A stretch of 64,000 nucleotides of DNA from Euonymus europaeus. Its lineage: Eukaryota; Streptophyta; Magnoliopsida; Celastrales; Celastraceae. Below are positions 1 through 10,700 of the stretch, in pieces; within the stretch, counting starts at the first letter, position 1; each line of letters starts with the position of its first letter. Location of the stretch: positions 24,648,760 through 24,712,759 of the forward strand of contig OY756969.1 of NCBI GenBank assembly GCA_963580455.1, given 5' to 3'. The position numbers were made by a program, and so were the translations under genes. The notes beneath the pieces are model-generated. The model had not been told where the DNA came from. It searched no databases and worked only from the letters and a program-made list of their open reading frames with translations.

Positions 1-39
1 ATTGCGCGGCTAAATAGGTGAAACGAGACCAACTAGCCA

Positions 40-130
40 CGAGTTCTGAAATCAAAATCCGAAACGCCAGGATTGTAGAGCTCGAAAAGTAGTGTGAAAT
101 CAAGCTAAAAATCACCGAATTCAGAACTCG
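40..130. repeat. 11-bp inverted repeat within each monomer
   Basis: In the type monomer CGAGTTCTGAA (40-50) is the exact reverse complement of TTCAGAACTCG (120-130), with 69 bases between them. The arrangement recurs in most monomers, so a single strand could fold into a long-loop stem in unit after unit. A widespread variant (gttcagaa in the left arm, for example near 2,121, 18,541 and 23,723) breaks the pairing. So do ttcaaaactcg right arms (near 640, 54,912). I saw no compensating change in the opposite arm. Confidence 0.85.
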
Positions 131-155
131 GAGTCAACGGATATTCATAAAACCG

Positions 156-165
156 TTTACGTAAA
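156..165. other. 10-bp palindrome TTTACGTAAA with SnaBI site
   Basis: A perfect palindrome centred on a CpG lies near the end of most units. It is one of the most variable spots in the array. CA and TG forms are common (tttacataaag, for example near 18,309; tttatgtaaag near 32,649), and some copies have both changes, giving TTTATATAAA, which is palindromic again (near 7,249, 11,571, 13,291, 13,646, 16,927). Rare forms are tttaggtaaag (near 6,211, 10,532, 15,889) and tttatctaaag (near 6,728 and 11,049). A protein-binding role is possible but not shown. Confidence 0.85.
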
Positions 166-173
166 GAAACCAC

Positions 174-346
174 ATTTCGCGGCTAACTAGGTGAAACGAG
201 ACCAACTAGCCACGAGTTCTGAAATCAAAATCCAAAACGCAAGGATCGTAGAGCTCAAAAAGGAGTGTGAAATCAAGCTAAAAATCACCGAATTCAGAAC
301 TCGGAGTCAACGGATATTCATAAATCCGTTTACGTAAAGAAACCAC
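174..346 (+). repeat. Class B monomer (example)
   Basis: Class B differs from A at the head of the unit: atttcgcggctaactag, with T for G at unit position 4 and C for A at position 16. These two changes almost always travel together. This copy is the common sub-type reading ccaaaacgcaagg at unit positions 59-71 and ctcaaaaagg at 81-90, which recurs across the array (for example near 925, 2,655, 3,001, 6,112, 28,577 and 35,320). In later copies this sub-type also carries tagaactc in place of tagagctc, losing the SacI site. Confidence 0.93.
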
Positions 347-519
347 ATTGCGCGCCTAAATAGGTGAAACGAGACCAACTAGCCACGAGTTCTGAAATCA
401 AAATCCGAAACGCCAGGATTGTTGAGCTCGAAAAGTAGTGTGTAATCAAGCTAAAAATCACCGAATTCAGAACTCGGAATCAACGGATATTCATAAATCC
501 GTTTACGTAAAGAAACCAC
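347..519 (+). repeat. Class C monomer (example)
   Basis: Class C starts attgcgcgcctaaatag (C for G at unit position 9) and usually reads aggattgttgagctcg instead of aggattgtagagctcg. In this array it very often follows the caaaacgcaagg sub-type of class B, so B-C is a frequent dimer. This copy also has a private change, gtgtaatc for gtgaaatc near 441-448. Sub-types with gcgcacc (near 18,847, 20,575, 33,363) and gcgcttaa (near 3,985, 7,960, 14,700) are derivatives. Confidence 0.92.
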
Positions 520-1384
520 ATTGCGCGGCTAAATTGGTGAAACGAGACCAACTAGCCACGAGTTCTGAAATCAAAATCCGAAACACCAGGATTGTAGAGC
601 TCGAAAAGTAGTGTGAAATCAAGCTAAAAATCACCGAATTCAAAACTCGGAGTCAACGGATATTCATAAAACCGTTTACGTAAAGAAACCACATTTCGCG
701 GCTAACTAGGTGAAACGAGACCTACTAGCCACGAGTTCTGAAATCAAAATCCGAAATGCCAGGATCGTAGAGCTCAAAAAGTAGTGTGAAATCAAGCTAA
801 AAATCACCGAATTCAGAACTCGGAGTCAACGGATATTCATAAAACCGTTTACGTAAGGAAACCACATTTCGCGGCTAACTAGGTGAAACGAGACCAACTA
901 GCCACGAGTTCTGAAATCAAAATCCAAAACGCAAGGATCGTAGAGCTCAAAAAGGAGTGTGAAATCAAGCTAAAAATCACCGAATTCAGAACTCGGAGTC
1001 AACGGATATTCATAAATCCGTTTACGTAAAGAAACCACATTGCGCGCCTAAATAGGTGAAACGAGACCAACTAGCCACGAGTTCTGAAATCAAAATCCGA
1101 AACGCCAGGATTGTTGAGCTCGAAAAGTAGTGTGAAATCAAGCTAAAAATCACCGAATTCAGAACTCGGAATCAACGGATATTCATAAATCCGTTTACGT
1201 AAAGAAACCACATTGCGCGGCAAAATTGGTGAAACGAGACCAACTAGCCACGAGTTCTGAAATCAAAATCCGAAACACCAGGATTGTAGAGCTCGAAAAG
1301 TAGTGTGAAATCAAGCTAAAAATCACCGAATTCAAAACTCGGAGTCAACGGATATTCATAAAACCGTTTACGTAAAGAAACCAC

Positions 1385-2220
1385 ATTTCACGGATAACTA
1401 GGTGAAACGAGACCAACTAGCCACGAGTTCTGAAATCAAAATCCGAAACCGCAGGATCGTAGAGCTCGAAAAGTAGTGTGAAATCAAGCTAAAAATCACC
1501 GAATTCAGAACTCGGAGTCAACGGATATTCATAAAACCGTTTACGTAAAGAAACCACATTTCGCGGCTAACTAGGTGAAACGAGACCTTCTAGCCACGAG
1601 TTCTGAAATCAAAATCCGAAACTCCAGGATCGTAGAGCTCAAAAAGTAGTGTGAAATCAAGCTAAAAATCACCGAATTCAGAACTCGGAGTCAACGGATA
1701 TTCGTAAAACCGTTTACGTAAACAAACCACATTTCGCGGCTAACTAGGTGAAACGAGACCAACTAGCCACGAGTTCTGAAATCAAAATCCGAAACGCCAG
1801 GATCGTAGAGCTCAAAAAGTAGTGTGAAATCAAGCTAAAAATCACCGAATTCAGAACTCGGAGTCAACGGATATTCATAAATCCGTTTACGTAAAGAAAC
1901 CACATTGCGCGGCTAAATAGGTGAAACTAGACCAACTAGCCACGAGTTCTGAAATCAAATTCCGAAATGCCAGGATTGTAGAGCTCGAAAAGTAGTGTGA
2001 AATCAAGCTAAAAATCACCGAATTCAGAACTCGGAGTCAACGGATATTCGTAAAACCGTTTACGTAAAGAAACCACATTTCGCGGTTAACTAGGTGAAAC
2101 GAGACCAACTAGCCACGAGTTCAGAAATCAAAATCCAAAATGCCAGGATCGTAGAGCTCAAAAAGTAGTGTGAAATCAAGCTAAAAATCACCGAATTCAG
2201 AACTCGGAGTCAACGGATAT
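1385..2220. repeat. Five-monomer cassette shared with 33.7 kb and 37.7 kb
   Basis: Markers in order are atttcacgg, gagaccttctagcc with gaaactccagg, gtaaaaccg, then gaaactagacc with caaattccgaaatgcc, then gttcagaaatc with ccaaaatgcc. The same order appears 32,320 bp downstream (33,705-34,540) and again 3,977 bp beyond that (37,682-38,517). Small differences separate the copies, such as gaaaccgcagg here and gaaaccccagg there. Confidence 0.8.
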
Positions 2221-3460
2221 TCATAAAACTATTTACGTAAAGAAACCACATTTCGCGGCTAACTAGGTGAAACGAGACCAACTAACCACGAGTTCTGAAA
2301 TCAAAATCCGAAATAACAGGATCGTAGAGCTCGAAAAGTAGTGTGAAATCAAGCTAAAAATCACCGAATTCAGAACTCGGAGTCAACGGATATTCATAAA
2401 TCCGTTTACGTAAAGGAACCACATTGCGCGGCTAAATAGGTGAAACGAGACCAACTAGCCACAAGTTCTGAAATCAAAATCCGAAATGCCAGGATTGTAG
2501 AGCTCGAAAAGTAGTGTGAAATCAAGCTAAAAATCACCGAATTCAGAACTCGGAGTCAACGGATATTCATAAAACCGTTTACGTAAAGAAACCACATTTC
2601 GCGGCTAACTAGGTGAAACGAGACCAACTAGCCACGAGTTCTGAAATCAAAATCCAAAACGCAAGGATCGTAGAGCTCAAAAAGGAGTGTGAAATCAAGC
2701 TAAAAATCACCGAATTCAGAACTCGGAGTCAACGGATATTCATAAATCCGTTTACGTAAAGAAACCACATTCCGCGCCTAAATAGGTGAAACGAGACCAA
2801 CTAGCCACGAGTTCTGAAATCAAAATCCGAAACGCCAGGATTGTAGAGCTCGAAAAGTAGTGTGAAATCAAGCTAAAAATCACCGAATTCAGAACTCGGA
2901 GTCAACGGATATTCATAAAACCGTTTACGTAAAGAAACCACATTTCGCGGCTAACTAGGTGAAACGAGACCAACTAGCCACGAGTTCTGAAATCAAAATC
3001 CAAAACGCAAGGATCGTAGAGCTCAAAAAGGAGTGTGAAATCAAGCTAAAAATCACCGAATTCAGAACTCGGAGTCAACGGATATTCATAAATCCGTTTA
3101 CGTAAAGAAACCACATTGCGCGCCTAAATAGGTGAAACGAGACCAACTAGCCACGAGTTCTGAAATCAAAATCCGAAACGCCAGGATTGTTGAGCTCGAA
3201 AAGTAGTGTGAAATCAAGCTAAAAATCACCGAATTCAGAACTCGGAATCAACGGATATTCATAAATCCGTTTACGTAAAGAAACCACATTGCGCGGCTAA
3301 ATTGGTGAAACGAGACCAACTAGCCACGAGTTCTGAAATCAAAATCCGAAACGCCAGGATTGTAGAGCTCGAAAAGTAGTGTGAAATCAAGCTAAAAATC
3401 ACCGAATTCAGAACTCGGAGTCAACGGATATTCATAAAACCGTTTACGTAAGGAAACCAC
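2221..3460. repeat. Mixed A, B and C monomers with a repeated B-C dimer
   Basis: No gene is present. The stretch includes a B-C pair (caaaacgcaagg at 2,655) repeated 346 bp later (3,001). It also has a unit with gaaataacagg near 2,310, a marker that returns near 5,770, 9,745, 15,447 and 34,804, and an aaattgg class A unit near 3,300 like those at 532 and 1,223. Confidence 0.75.
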
Positions 3461-5534
3461 ATTTCGCGGCTAACTAGGTGAAACGAGACCAACTAGCCAC
3501 AAGTTCTGAAATCAAAATCCGAAACGCCAGGATCGTAGAGCTCAAAAAGTAGTGCGAAATCAAGCTAAAAATCACCGAATTCAGAACTCGGAGTCAACGG
3601 ATATTCATAAAACTATTTACGTAAAGAAACCACATTTCGCGGCTAACTAGGTGAAACGAGACCAACTAACCACGAGTTCTGAAATAAAAATCCGAAATGC
3701 CAGGATCGTAGAGCTCGAAAAGTAGTGTGAAATCAAGCTAAAAATCACCGAATTCAGAACTCGGAGTCAACGGATATTCATAAATCCATTTACGTAAAGG
3801 AACCACATTGCGCGGCTAAATAGGTGAAACGAGACCAACTAGCCACGAGTTCTGAAATCAAAATCCGAAACGCCAGGATGGTAGAGCTCGAAAAGTAGTG
3901 TGAAATCAAGCTAAAAATCACCGAATTCAGAACTCGGAGTCAACGGATATTCATAAATCCGTTTACGTAAAGAAACCACATTGCGCGCTTAAATAGGTGA
4001 AACGAGACCAACTAGCCACGAGTTCTGAAATCAAAATCCGAAACGCCAGGATTGTAGAGCTCGAAAAGTAGTGTGAAATCAAGCTAAAAATCACCGAATT
4101 CAGAACTCGGAGTCAACGGATATTCATAAATCCGTTTACGTAAAGGAACCACATTGCGCGGCTAAATAGGTGAAACGAGACAACTAGCCACGAGTTCTGA
4201 AATCAAAATCCGAAACGCCAGGATCGTAGAGCTCAAAAATTAGTGTGAAATCAAGCTAAAAATCACAGAATTCAGAACTCGGAGTCAACGGATATTCATA
4301 AATCCGTTTACGTAAAGAAACCACATTGCGCGGCTAAATAGGTGAAACTAGACCAACTAGCCACGAGTTCTGAAATCAAATTCCGAAATGCCAGGATTGT
4401 AGAGCTCGAAAAGTAGTGTGAAATCAAGCTAAAAATCACCGAATTCAGAACTCGGAGTCAACGGATATTCATAAAACCGTTTACGTAAGGAAACCACATT
4501 TCGCGGCTAACTAGGTGAAACGAGACCAACTAGCCACAAGTTCTGAAATCAAAATCCGAAACGCCAGGATCGTAGAGCTCAAAAAGTAGTGTGAAATCAA
4601 GCTAAAAATCACCGAATTCAGAACTCGGAGTCAACGGATATTCATAAAACTATTTACGTAAAGAAACCACATTTCGCGGCTAACTAGGTGAAACGAGACC
4701 AACTAACCACGAGTTCTGAAATAAAAATCCGAAATGCCAGGATCGTAGAGCTCGAAAAGTAGTGTGAAATCAAGCTAAAAATCACCGAATTCAGAACTCG
4801 GAGTCAACGGATATTCATAAATCCATTTACGTAAAGGAACCACATTGCGCGGCTAAATAGGTGAAACGAGACCAACTAGCCACGAGTTCTGAAATCAAAA
4901 TCCGAAACGCCAGGATGGTAGAGCTCGAAAAGTAGTGTGAAATCAAGCTAAAAATCACCGAATTCAGAACTCGGAGTCAACGGATATTCATAAATCCGTT
5001 TACGTAAAGAAACCACATTGCGCGCTTAAATAGGTGAAACGAGACCAACTAGCCAAGAGTTCTGAAATCAAAATCCGAAACGCCAGGATTGTAGAGCTCG
5101 AAAAGTAGTGTGAAATCAAGCTAAAAATCACCGAATTCAGAACTCGGAGTCAACGGATATTCATAAATCCGTTTACGTAAAGGAACCACATTGCGCGGCT
5201 AAATAGGTGAAACGAGACAACTAGCCACGAGTTCTGAAATCAAAATCCGAAACGCCAGGATCGTAGAGCTCAAAAATTAGTGTGAAATCAAGCTAAAAAT
5301 CACAGAATTCAGAACTCGGAGTCAACGGATATTCATAAATCCGTTTACGTAAAGAAACCACATTGCGCGGCTAAATAGGTGAAACTAGACCAACTAGCCA
5401 CGAGTTCTGAAATCAAATTCCGAAATGCCAGGATTGTAGAGCTCGAAAAGTAGTGTGAAATCAAGCTAAAAATCATCGAATTCAGAACTCGGAGTCAACG
5501 GATATTCGTAAAACCGTTTACGTAAAGAAACCAC
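3461..5534. repeat. Tandem 6-mer duplication (1,037 bp x 2)
   Basis: 3,461-4,497 and 4,498-5,534 carry the same six monomers in order. The markers are cacaagttc, aactatttacg with gaaataaaaatcc, ccatttacg with aggatggtag, gcgcttaaatag, gagacaactag with aaaaattagtg and cacagaattc, then gaaactagacc with caaattccg. The spacing is 6 x 173 minus 1 because the gagacaactag unit lacks one base. Single differences (gtgcgaaat near 3,552, ccaagag near 5,054) show the copies are not identical. The last monomers differ at their ends. Confidence 0.85.
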
Positions 5535-7781
5535 ATTTCGCGGCTAACTAGGTGAAACGAGACCAACTAGCCACGAGTTCAGAAATCAAAATCCAAAACG
5601 CCAGGATCGTAGAGCTCAAAAAGTAGTGTGAAATCGAGCTAAAAATCACCGAATTCAGAACTCGGAGTCAACGGATATTCATAAAACTATTTACGTAAAG
5701 AAACCACATTTCGCGGCTAACTAGGTGAAACGAGACCAACTAACCATGAGTTCTGAAATCAAAATCCGAAATAACAGGATCGTAGAGCTCGAAAAGTAGT
5801 GTGAAATCAAGCTAAAAATCACCGAATTCAGAACTCGGAGTCAACGGATATTCATAAATCCGTTTACGTAAAGGAACCACATTGCGCGGCTAAATAGGTG
5901 AAACGAGACCAACTAGCCACGAGTTCTGAAATCAAAATCCGAAACGCCAGGATTGTAGAGCTCAAAAAGTAGTGTGAAATCAAGCTAAAAATCACCGAAT
6001 TCAGAACTCGGAGTCAACGGATATTCATAAAACCGTTTACGTAAAGAAACCACATTTCGCGGCTAACTAGGTGAAACGAGACCAACTAGCCACGAGTTCT
6101 GAAATCAAAATCCAAAACGCAAGGATCGTAGAGCTCAAAAAGGAGTGTGAAATCAAGCTAAAAATCACCGAATTCAGAACTCGGAGTCAACGGATATTCA
6201 TAAATCCGTTTAGGTAAAGAAACCACATTGCGCGCCTAAATAGGTGAAACGAGATCAACTAGCCACGAGTTCTGAAATCAAAATCCGAAACGCCAGGATT
6301 GTTGAGCTCGAAAAGGAGTGTGAAATCAAGCTAAAAATCACCGAATTCAGAACTCGGAGTCAACGGATATTCATAAATCCGTTTACGTAAAGAAACCACG
6401 TTGCGCGCCTAAATAGGTGAAACGAGACCAACTAGCCACGAGTTCTGAAATCAAAATCCGAAACTCCAAGATTGTTGAGCTCGAAAAGTAGTGTGAAATC
6501 AAGCTAAAAATCACCGAATTCAGAACTCGGAGTCAACGGATATTCATAAATCCGTTTACGTAAAGAAACCACGTTGCGCGCCTAAATAGGTGAAACGAGA
6601 CCAACTAGCCACGAGTTCTGAAATCAAAATCCGAAACTCCAGGATTGTTGAGCTCGAAAAGTAGTGTGAAATAAAGCTAAAAATCACCGAATTCAGAACT
6701 CGGAGTCAACGGATATTCATAAAAGCGTTTATCTAAAGAAACCCCATTTCGCGGCTAACTAGGAGAAACGAGACCAACTAGCCATGAGTTCTGAAATCAA
6801 AATCCAAAACGCAAGGATCGTAGAACTCAAAAAGGAGTATGAAATCAAGCTAAAAATCACCGAATTCAGAACTCGAAGTCAACGGATATTCATAAATCCG
6901 TTTACGTAAAGAAACCACATTGCGCGCCTAAATAGGTGAAACGAGACCAACTAGCCACGAGTTCTGAAATCAAAATCCGAAACGCCAGGATTGTAGAGCT
7001 CGAAAAGTAGTGTGAAATCAAGCTAAAAATCACCGAATTCAGAACTCGGAGTCAACGGATATTCATAAAACCGTTTACGTAAAGAAACCACATTTCGCGG
7101 CTAACTAGGTGAAACGAGACCAACTAGCCACGAGTTCTGAAATCAAAATCCAAAACGCAAGGATCGTAGAACTCAAAAAGGAGTGTGAAATCAAGCTAAA
7201 AATCACCGAATTCAGAACTCGGAGTCAACGGATATTCATAAATCCGTTTATATAAAGAAACCACATTGCGCGCCTAAATAGGTGAAACGAGACCAACTAG
7301 CCACGAGTTCTGAAATCAAAACCCGAAACGCCAGGATTGTTGAGCTCGAAAAGTAGTGTGAAATCAAGCTAAAAATCATCGAATTCAGAACTCGGAGTCA
7401 ACGGATATTCATAAAACCGTTTACGTAAAGAACCACATTTCGCGGCTAACTAGGTGAAACGAGACCAACTAGCCACGAGTTCTGAAATCAAAATCCGAAA
7501 CGTCAGGATCGTAGAGCTCAAAAAGTAGTGTGAAATCAAGCTAAAAATCACCGAATTCAGAACTCGGAGTCAACGGATATTCATAAAACCGTTTACGTAA
7601 AGAACCACATTTCGCGGCTAACTAGGTGAAACGAGACCAACTAGCCACGAGTTCTGAAATCAAAATCCGAAACGCCAGGATTGTTGAGCTCGAAAAGGAG
7701 TGTGAAATCAAGCTAAAAATCACCGAATTCAGAACTCGGAGTCAACGGATATTCATAAATCCGTTTACGTAAAGGAACCAC
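3807..7781. repeat. 23-monomer HOR unit, first copy (3,975 bp)
   Basis: The segment starts with the aggatggtag class A unit and runs through most of the first 6-mer, the second 6-mer, an aatcgagc marker (5,633), gaaataacagg, tttaggtaaag (6,211) and gcgtttatctaaag (6,725). It ends with one-base-short units lacking an A in taaagaacc (near 7,428 and 7,600). The same series follows directly at 7,782. Markers on the left sit 3,975 bp apart and those on the right 4,321 bp apart, because the next copy gained a dimer. Confidence 0.8.
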
Positions 7782-10700
7782 ATTGCGCGGCTAAATAGGT
7801 GAAACGAGACCAACTAGCCACGAGTTCTGAAATCAAAATCCGAAACGCCAGGATGGTAGAGCTCGAAAAGTAGTGTGAAATCAAGCTAAAAATCACCGAA
7901 TTCAGAACTCGGAGTCAACGGATATTCATAAATCCGTTTACGTAAAGAAACCACATTGCGCGCTTAAATAGGTGAAACGAGACCAACTAGCCACGAGTTC
8001 TGAAATCAAAATCCGAAACGCCAGGATTGTAGAGCTCGAAAAGTAGTGTGAAATCAAGCTAAAAATCACCGAATTCAGAACTCGGAGTCAACGGATATTC
8101 ATAAATCCGTTTACGTAAAGGAACCACATTGCGCGGCTAAATAGGTGAAACGAGACAACTAGCCACGAGTTCTGAAATCAAAATCCGAAACGCCAGGATC
8201 GTAGAGCTCAAATATTAGTGTGAAATCAAGCTAAAAATCACAGAATTCAGAACTCGGAGTCAACGGATATTCATAAATCCGTTTACGTAAAGAAACCACA
8301 TTGCGCGGCTAAATAGGTGAAACTAGACCAACTAGCCACGAGTTCTGAAATCAAATTCCGAAATGCCAGGATTGTAGAGCTCGAAAAGTAGTGTGAAATC
8401 AAGCTAAAAATCACCGAATTCAGAACTCGGAGTCAACGGATATTCATAAAACCGTTTACGTAAGGAAACCACATTTCGCGGCTAACTAGGTGAAACGAGA
8501 CCAACTAGCCACAAGTTCTGAAATCAAAATCCGAAACGCCAGGATCGTAGAGCTCAAAAAGTAGTGTGAAATCAAGCTAAAAATCACCGAATTCAGAACT
8601 CGGAGTCAACGGATATTCATAAAACTATTTACGTAAAGAAACCACATTTCGCGGCTAACTAGGTGAAACGAGACCAACTAACCACGAGTTCTGAAATAAA
8701 AATCCGAAATGCCAGGATCGTAGAGCTCGAAAAGTAGTGTGAAATCAAGCTAAAAATCACCGAATTCAGAACTCGGAGTCAACGGATATTCATAAATCCA
8801 TTTACGTAAAGGAACCACATTGCGCGGCTAAATAGGTGAAACGAGACCAACTAGCCACGAGTTCTGAAATCAAAATCCGAAACGCCAGGATGGTAGAGCT
8901 CGAAAAGTAGTGTGAAATCAAGCTAAAAATCACCGAATTCAGAACTCGGAGTCAACGGATATTCATAAATCCGTTTACGTAAAGAAACCACATTGCGCGC
9001 TTAAATAGGTGAAACGAGACCAACTAGCCACGAGTTCTGAAATCAAAATCCGAAACGCCAGGATTGTAGAGCTCAAAAAGTAGTGTGAAATCAAGCTAAA
9101 AATCACCGAATTCAGAACTCGGAGTCAACGGATATTCATAAATCCGTTTACGTAAAGGAACCACATTGCGCGGCTAAATAGGTGAAACGAGACAACTAGC
9201 CACGAGTTCTGAAATCAAAATCCGAAACGCCAGGATCGTAGAGCTCAAAAATTAGTGTGAAATCAAGCTAAAAATCACAGAATTCAGAACTCGGAGTCAA
9301 CGGATATTCATAAATCCGTTTACGTAAAGAAACCACATTGCGCGGCTAAATAGGTGAAACTAGACCAACTAGCCACGAGTTCTGAAATCAAATTCCGAAA
9401 TGCCAGGATTGTAGAGCTCGAAAAGTAGTGTGAAATCAAGCTAAAAATCATCGAATTCAGAACTCGGAGTCAACGGATATTCGTAAAACCGTTTACGTAA
9501 AGAAACCACATTTCGCGGCTAACTAGGTGAAACGAGACCAACTAGCCACGAGTTCAGAAATCAAAATCCAAAACGCCAGGATCGTAGAGCTCAAAAAGTA
9601 GTGTGAAATCGAGCTAAAAATCACCGAATTCAGAACTCGGAGTCAACGGATATTCATAAAACTATTTACGTAAAGAAACCACATTTCGCGGCTAACTAGG
9701 TGAAACGAGACCAACTAACCAAGAGTTCTGAAATCAAAATCCGAAATAACAGGATCGTAGAGCTCGAAAAGTAGTGTGAAATCAAGCTAAAAATCACCGA
9801 ATTCAGAACTCGGAGTCAACGGATATTCATAAATCCGTTTACGTAAAGGAACCACATTGCGCGGCTAAATAGGTGAAACGAGACCAACTAGCCACGAGTT
9901 CTGAAATCAAAATCCGAAACGCCAGGATTGTAGAGCTCAAAAAGTAGTGTGAAATCAAGCTAAAAATCACCGAATTCAGAACTCGGAGTCAACGGATATT
10001 CATAAAACCGTTTACGTAAAGAAACCACATTTCGCGGCTAACTAGGTGAAACGAGACCAACTAGCCACGAGTTCTGAAATCAAAATCCAAAACGCAAGGA
10101 TCGTAGAGCTCAAAAAGGAGTGTGAAATCAAGCTAAAAATCACCGAATTCAGAACTCGGAGTCAACGGATATTCATAAATCCGTTTACGTAAAGGAACCA
10201 CATTGCGCGGCTAAATAGGTGAAACGAGACCAACTAGCCACGAGTTCTGAAATCAAAATCCGAAACGCCAGGATTGTAGAGCTCAAAAAGTAGTGTGAAA
10301 TCAAGCTAAAAATCACCGAATTCAGAACTCGGAGTCAACGGATATTCATAAAACCGTTTACGTAAAGAAACCACATTTCGCGGCTAACTAGGTGAAACGA
10401 GACCAACTAGCCACGAGTTCTGAAATCAAAATCCAAAACGCAAGGATCGTAGAGCTCAAAAAGGAGTGTGAAATCAAGCTAAAAATCACCGAATTCAGAA
10501 CTCGGAGTCAACGGATATTCATAAATCCGTTTAGGTAAAGAAACCACATTGCGCGCCTAAATAGGTGAAACGAGATCAACTAGCCACGAGTTCTGAAATC
10601 AAAATCCGAAACGCCAGGATTGTTGAGCTCGAAAAGGAGTGTGAAATCAAGCTAAAAATCACCGAATTCAGAACTCGGAGTCAACGGATATTCATAAATC

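Larger units (their letters stand above)
1..173 (+). repeat. Class A monomer, used as the type unit
   Basis: Class A starts attgcgcggctaaatag. Within this unit are one arm of an 11-bp inverted repeat (40-50), a SacI site GAGCTC (78-83), an EcoRI site GAATTC (117-122), the second arm (120-130) and the palindrome TTTACGTAAA (156-165). GC is 72 of 173 bases, with 12 CpG. It contains a CAAAA pentanucleotide (atcaaaatcc, 51-60), a motif noted in many plant satellites as a possible recombination signal. Most other copies can be described as this unit plus class-specific substitutions. The register (where a unit begins) is my choice; the true functional or nucleosomal phase is unknown. Confidence 0.95.
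174..1384. repeat. Three-monomer block duplicated at 4-monomer spacing (692 bp)
   Basis: Monomers at 174, 347 and 520 reappear at 866, 1,039 and 1,212. Shared private markers are caaaacgcaagg, the ttgttgag class C unit with ggaatcaac, and a class A unit with aaattgg or aaaattgg, gaaacaccagg and ttcaaaactcgg. The fourth monomers (693 and 1,385) do not match each other well, so the homology ends near 1,385. Confidence 0.8.

Noticed and set aside
156..165. Transcription factor site (ACGT core, bZIP-like) in TTTACGTAAA
   Set aside because: An ACGT palindrome resembles plant bZIP targets, but its core is mutated in many monomers and no gene is near. Chance is sufficient to explain it.
1..173. CENP-B box in the monomer
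   Set aside because: I compared both strands of the type monomer with the pattern TTCGNNNNANNCGGG. atttcgcggctaact starts like it but fails at the required A and CGGG positions. No match was found by eye.
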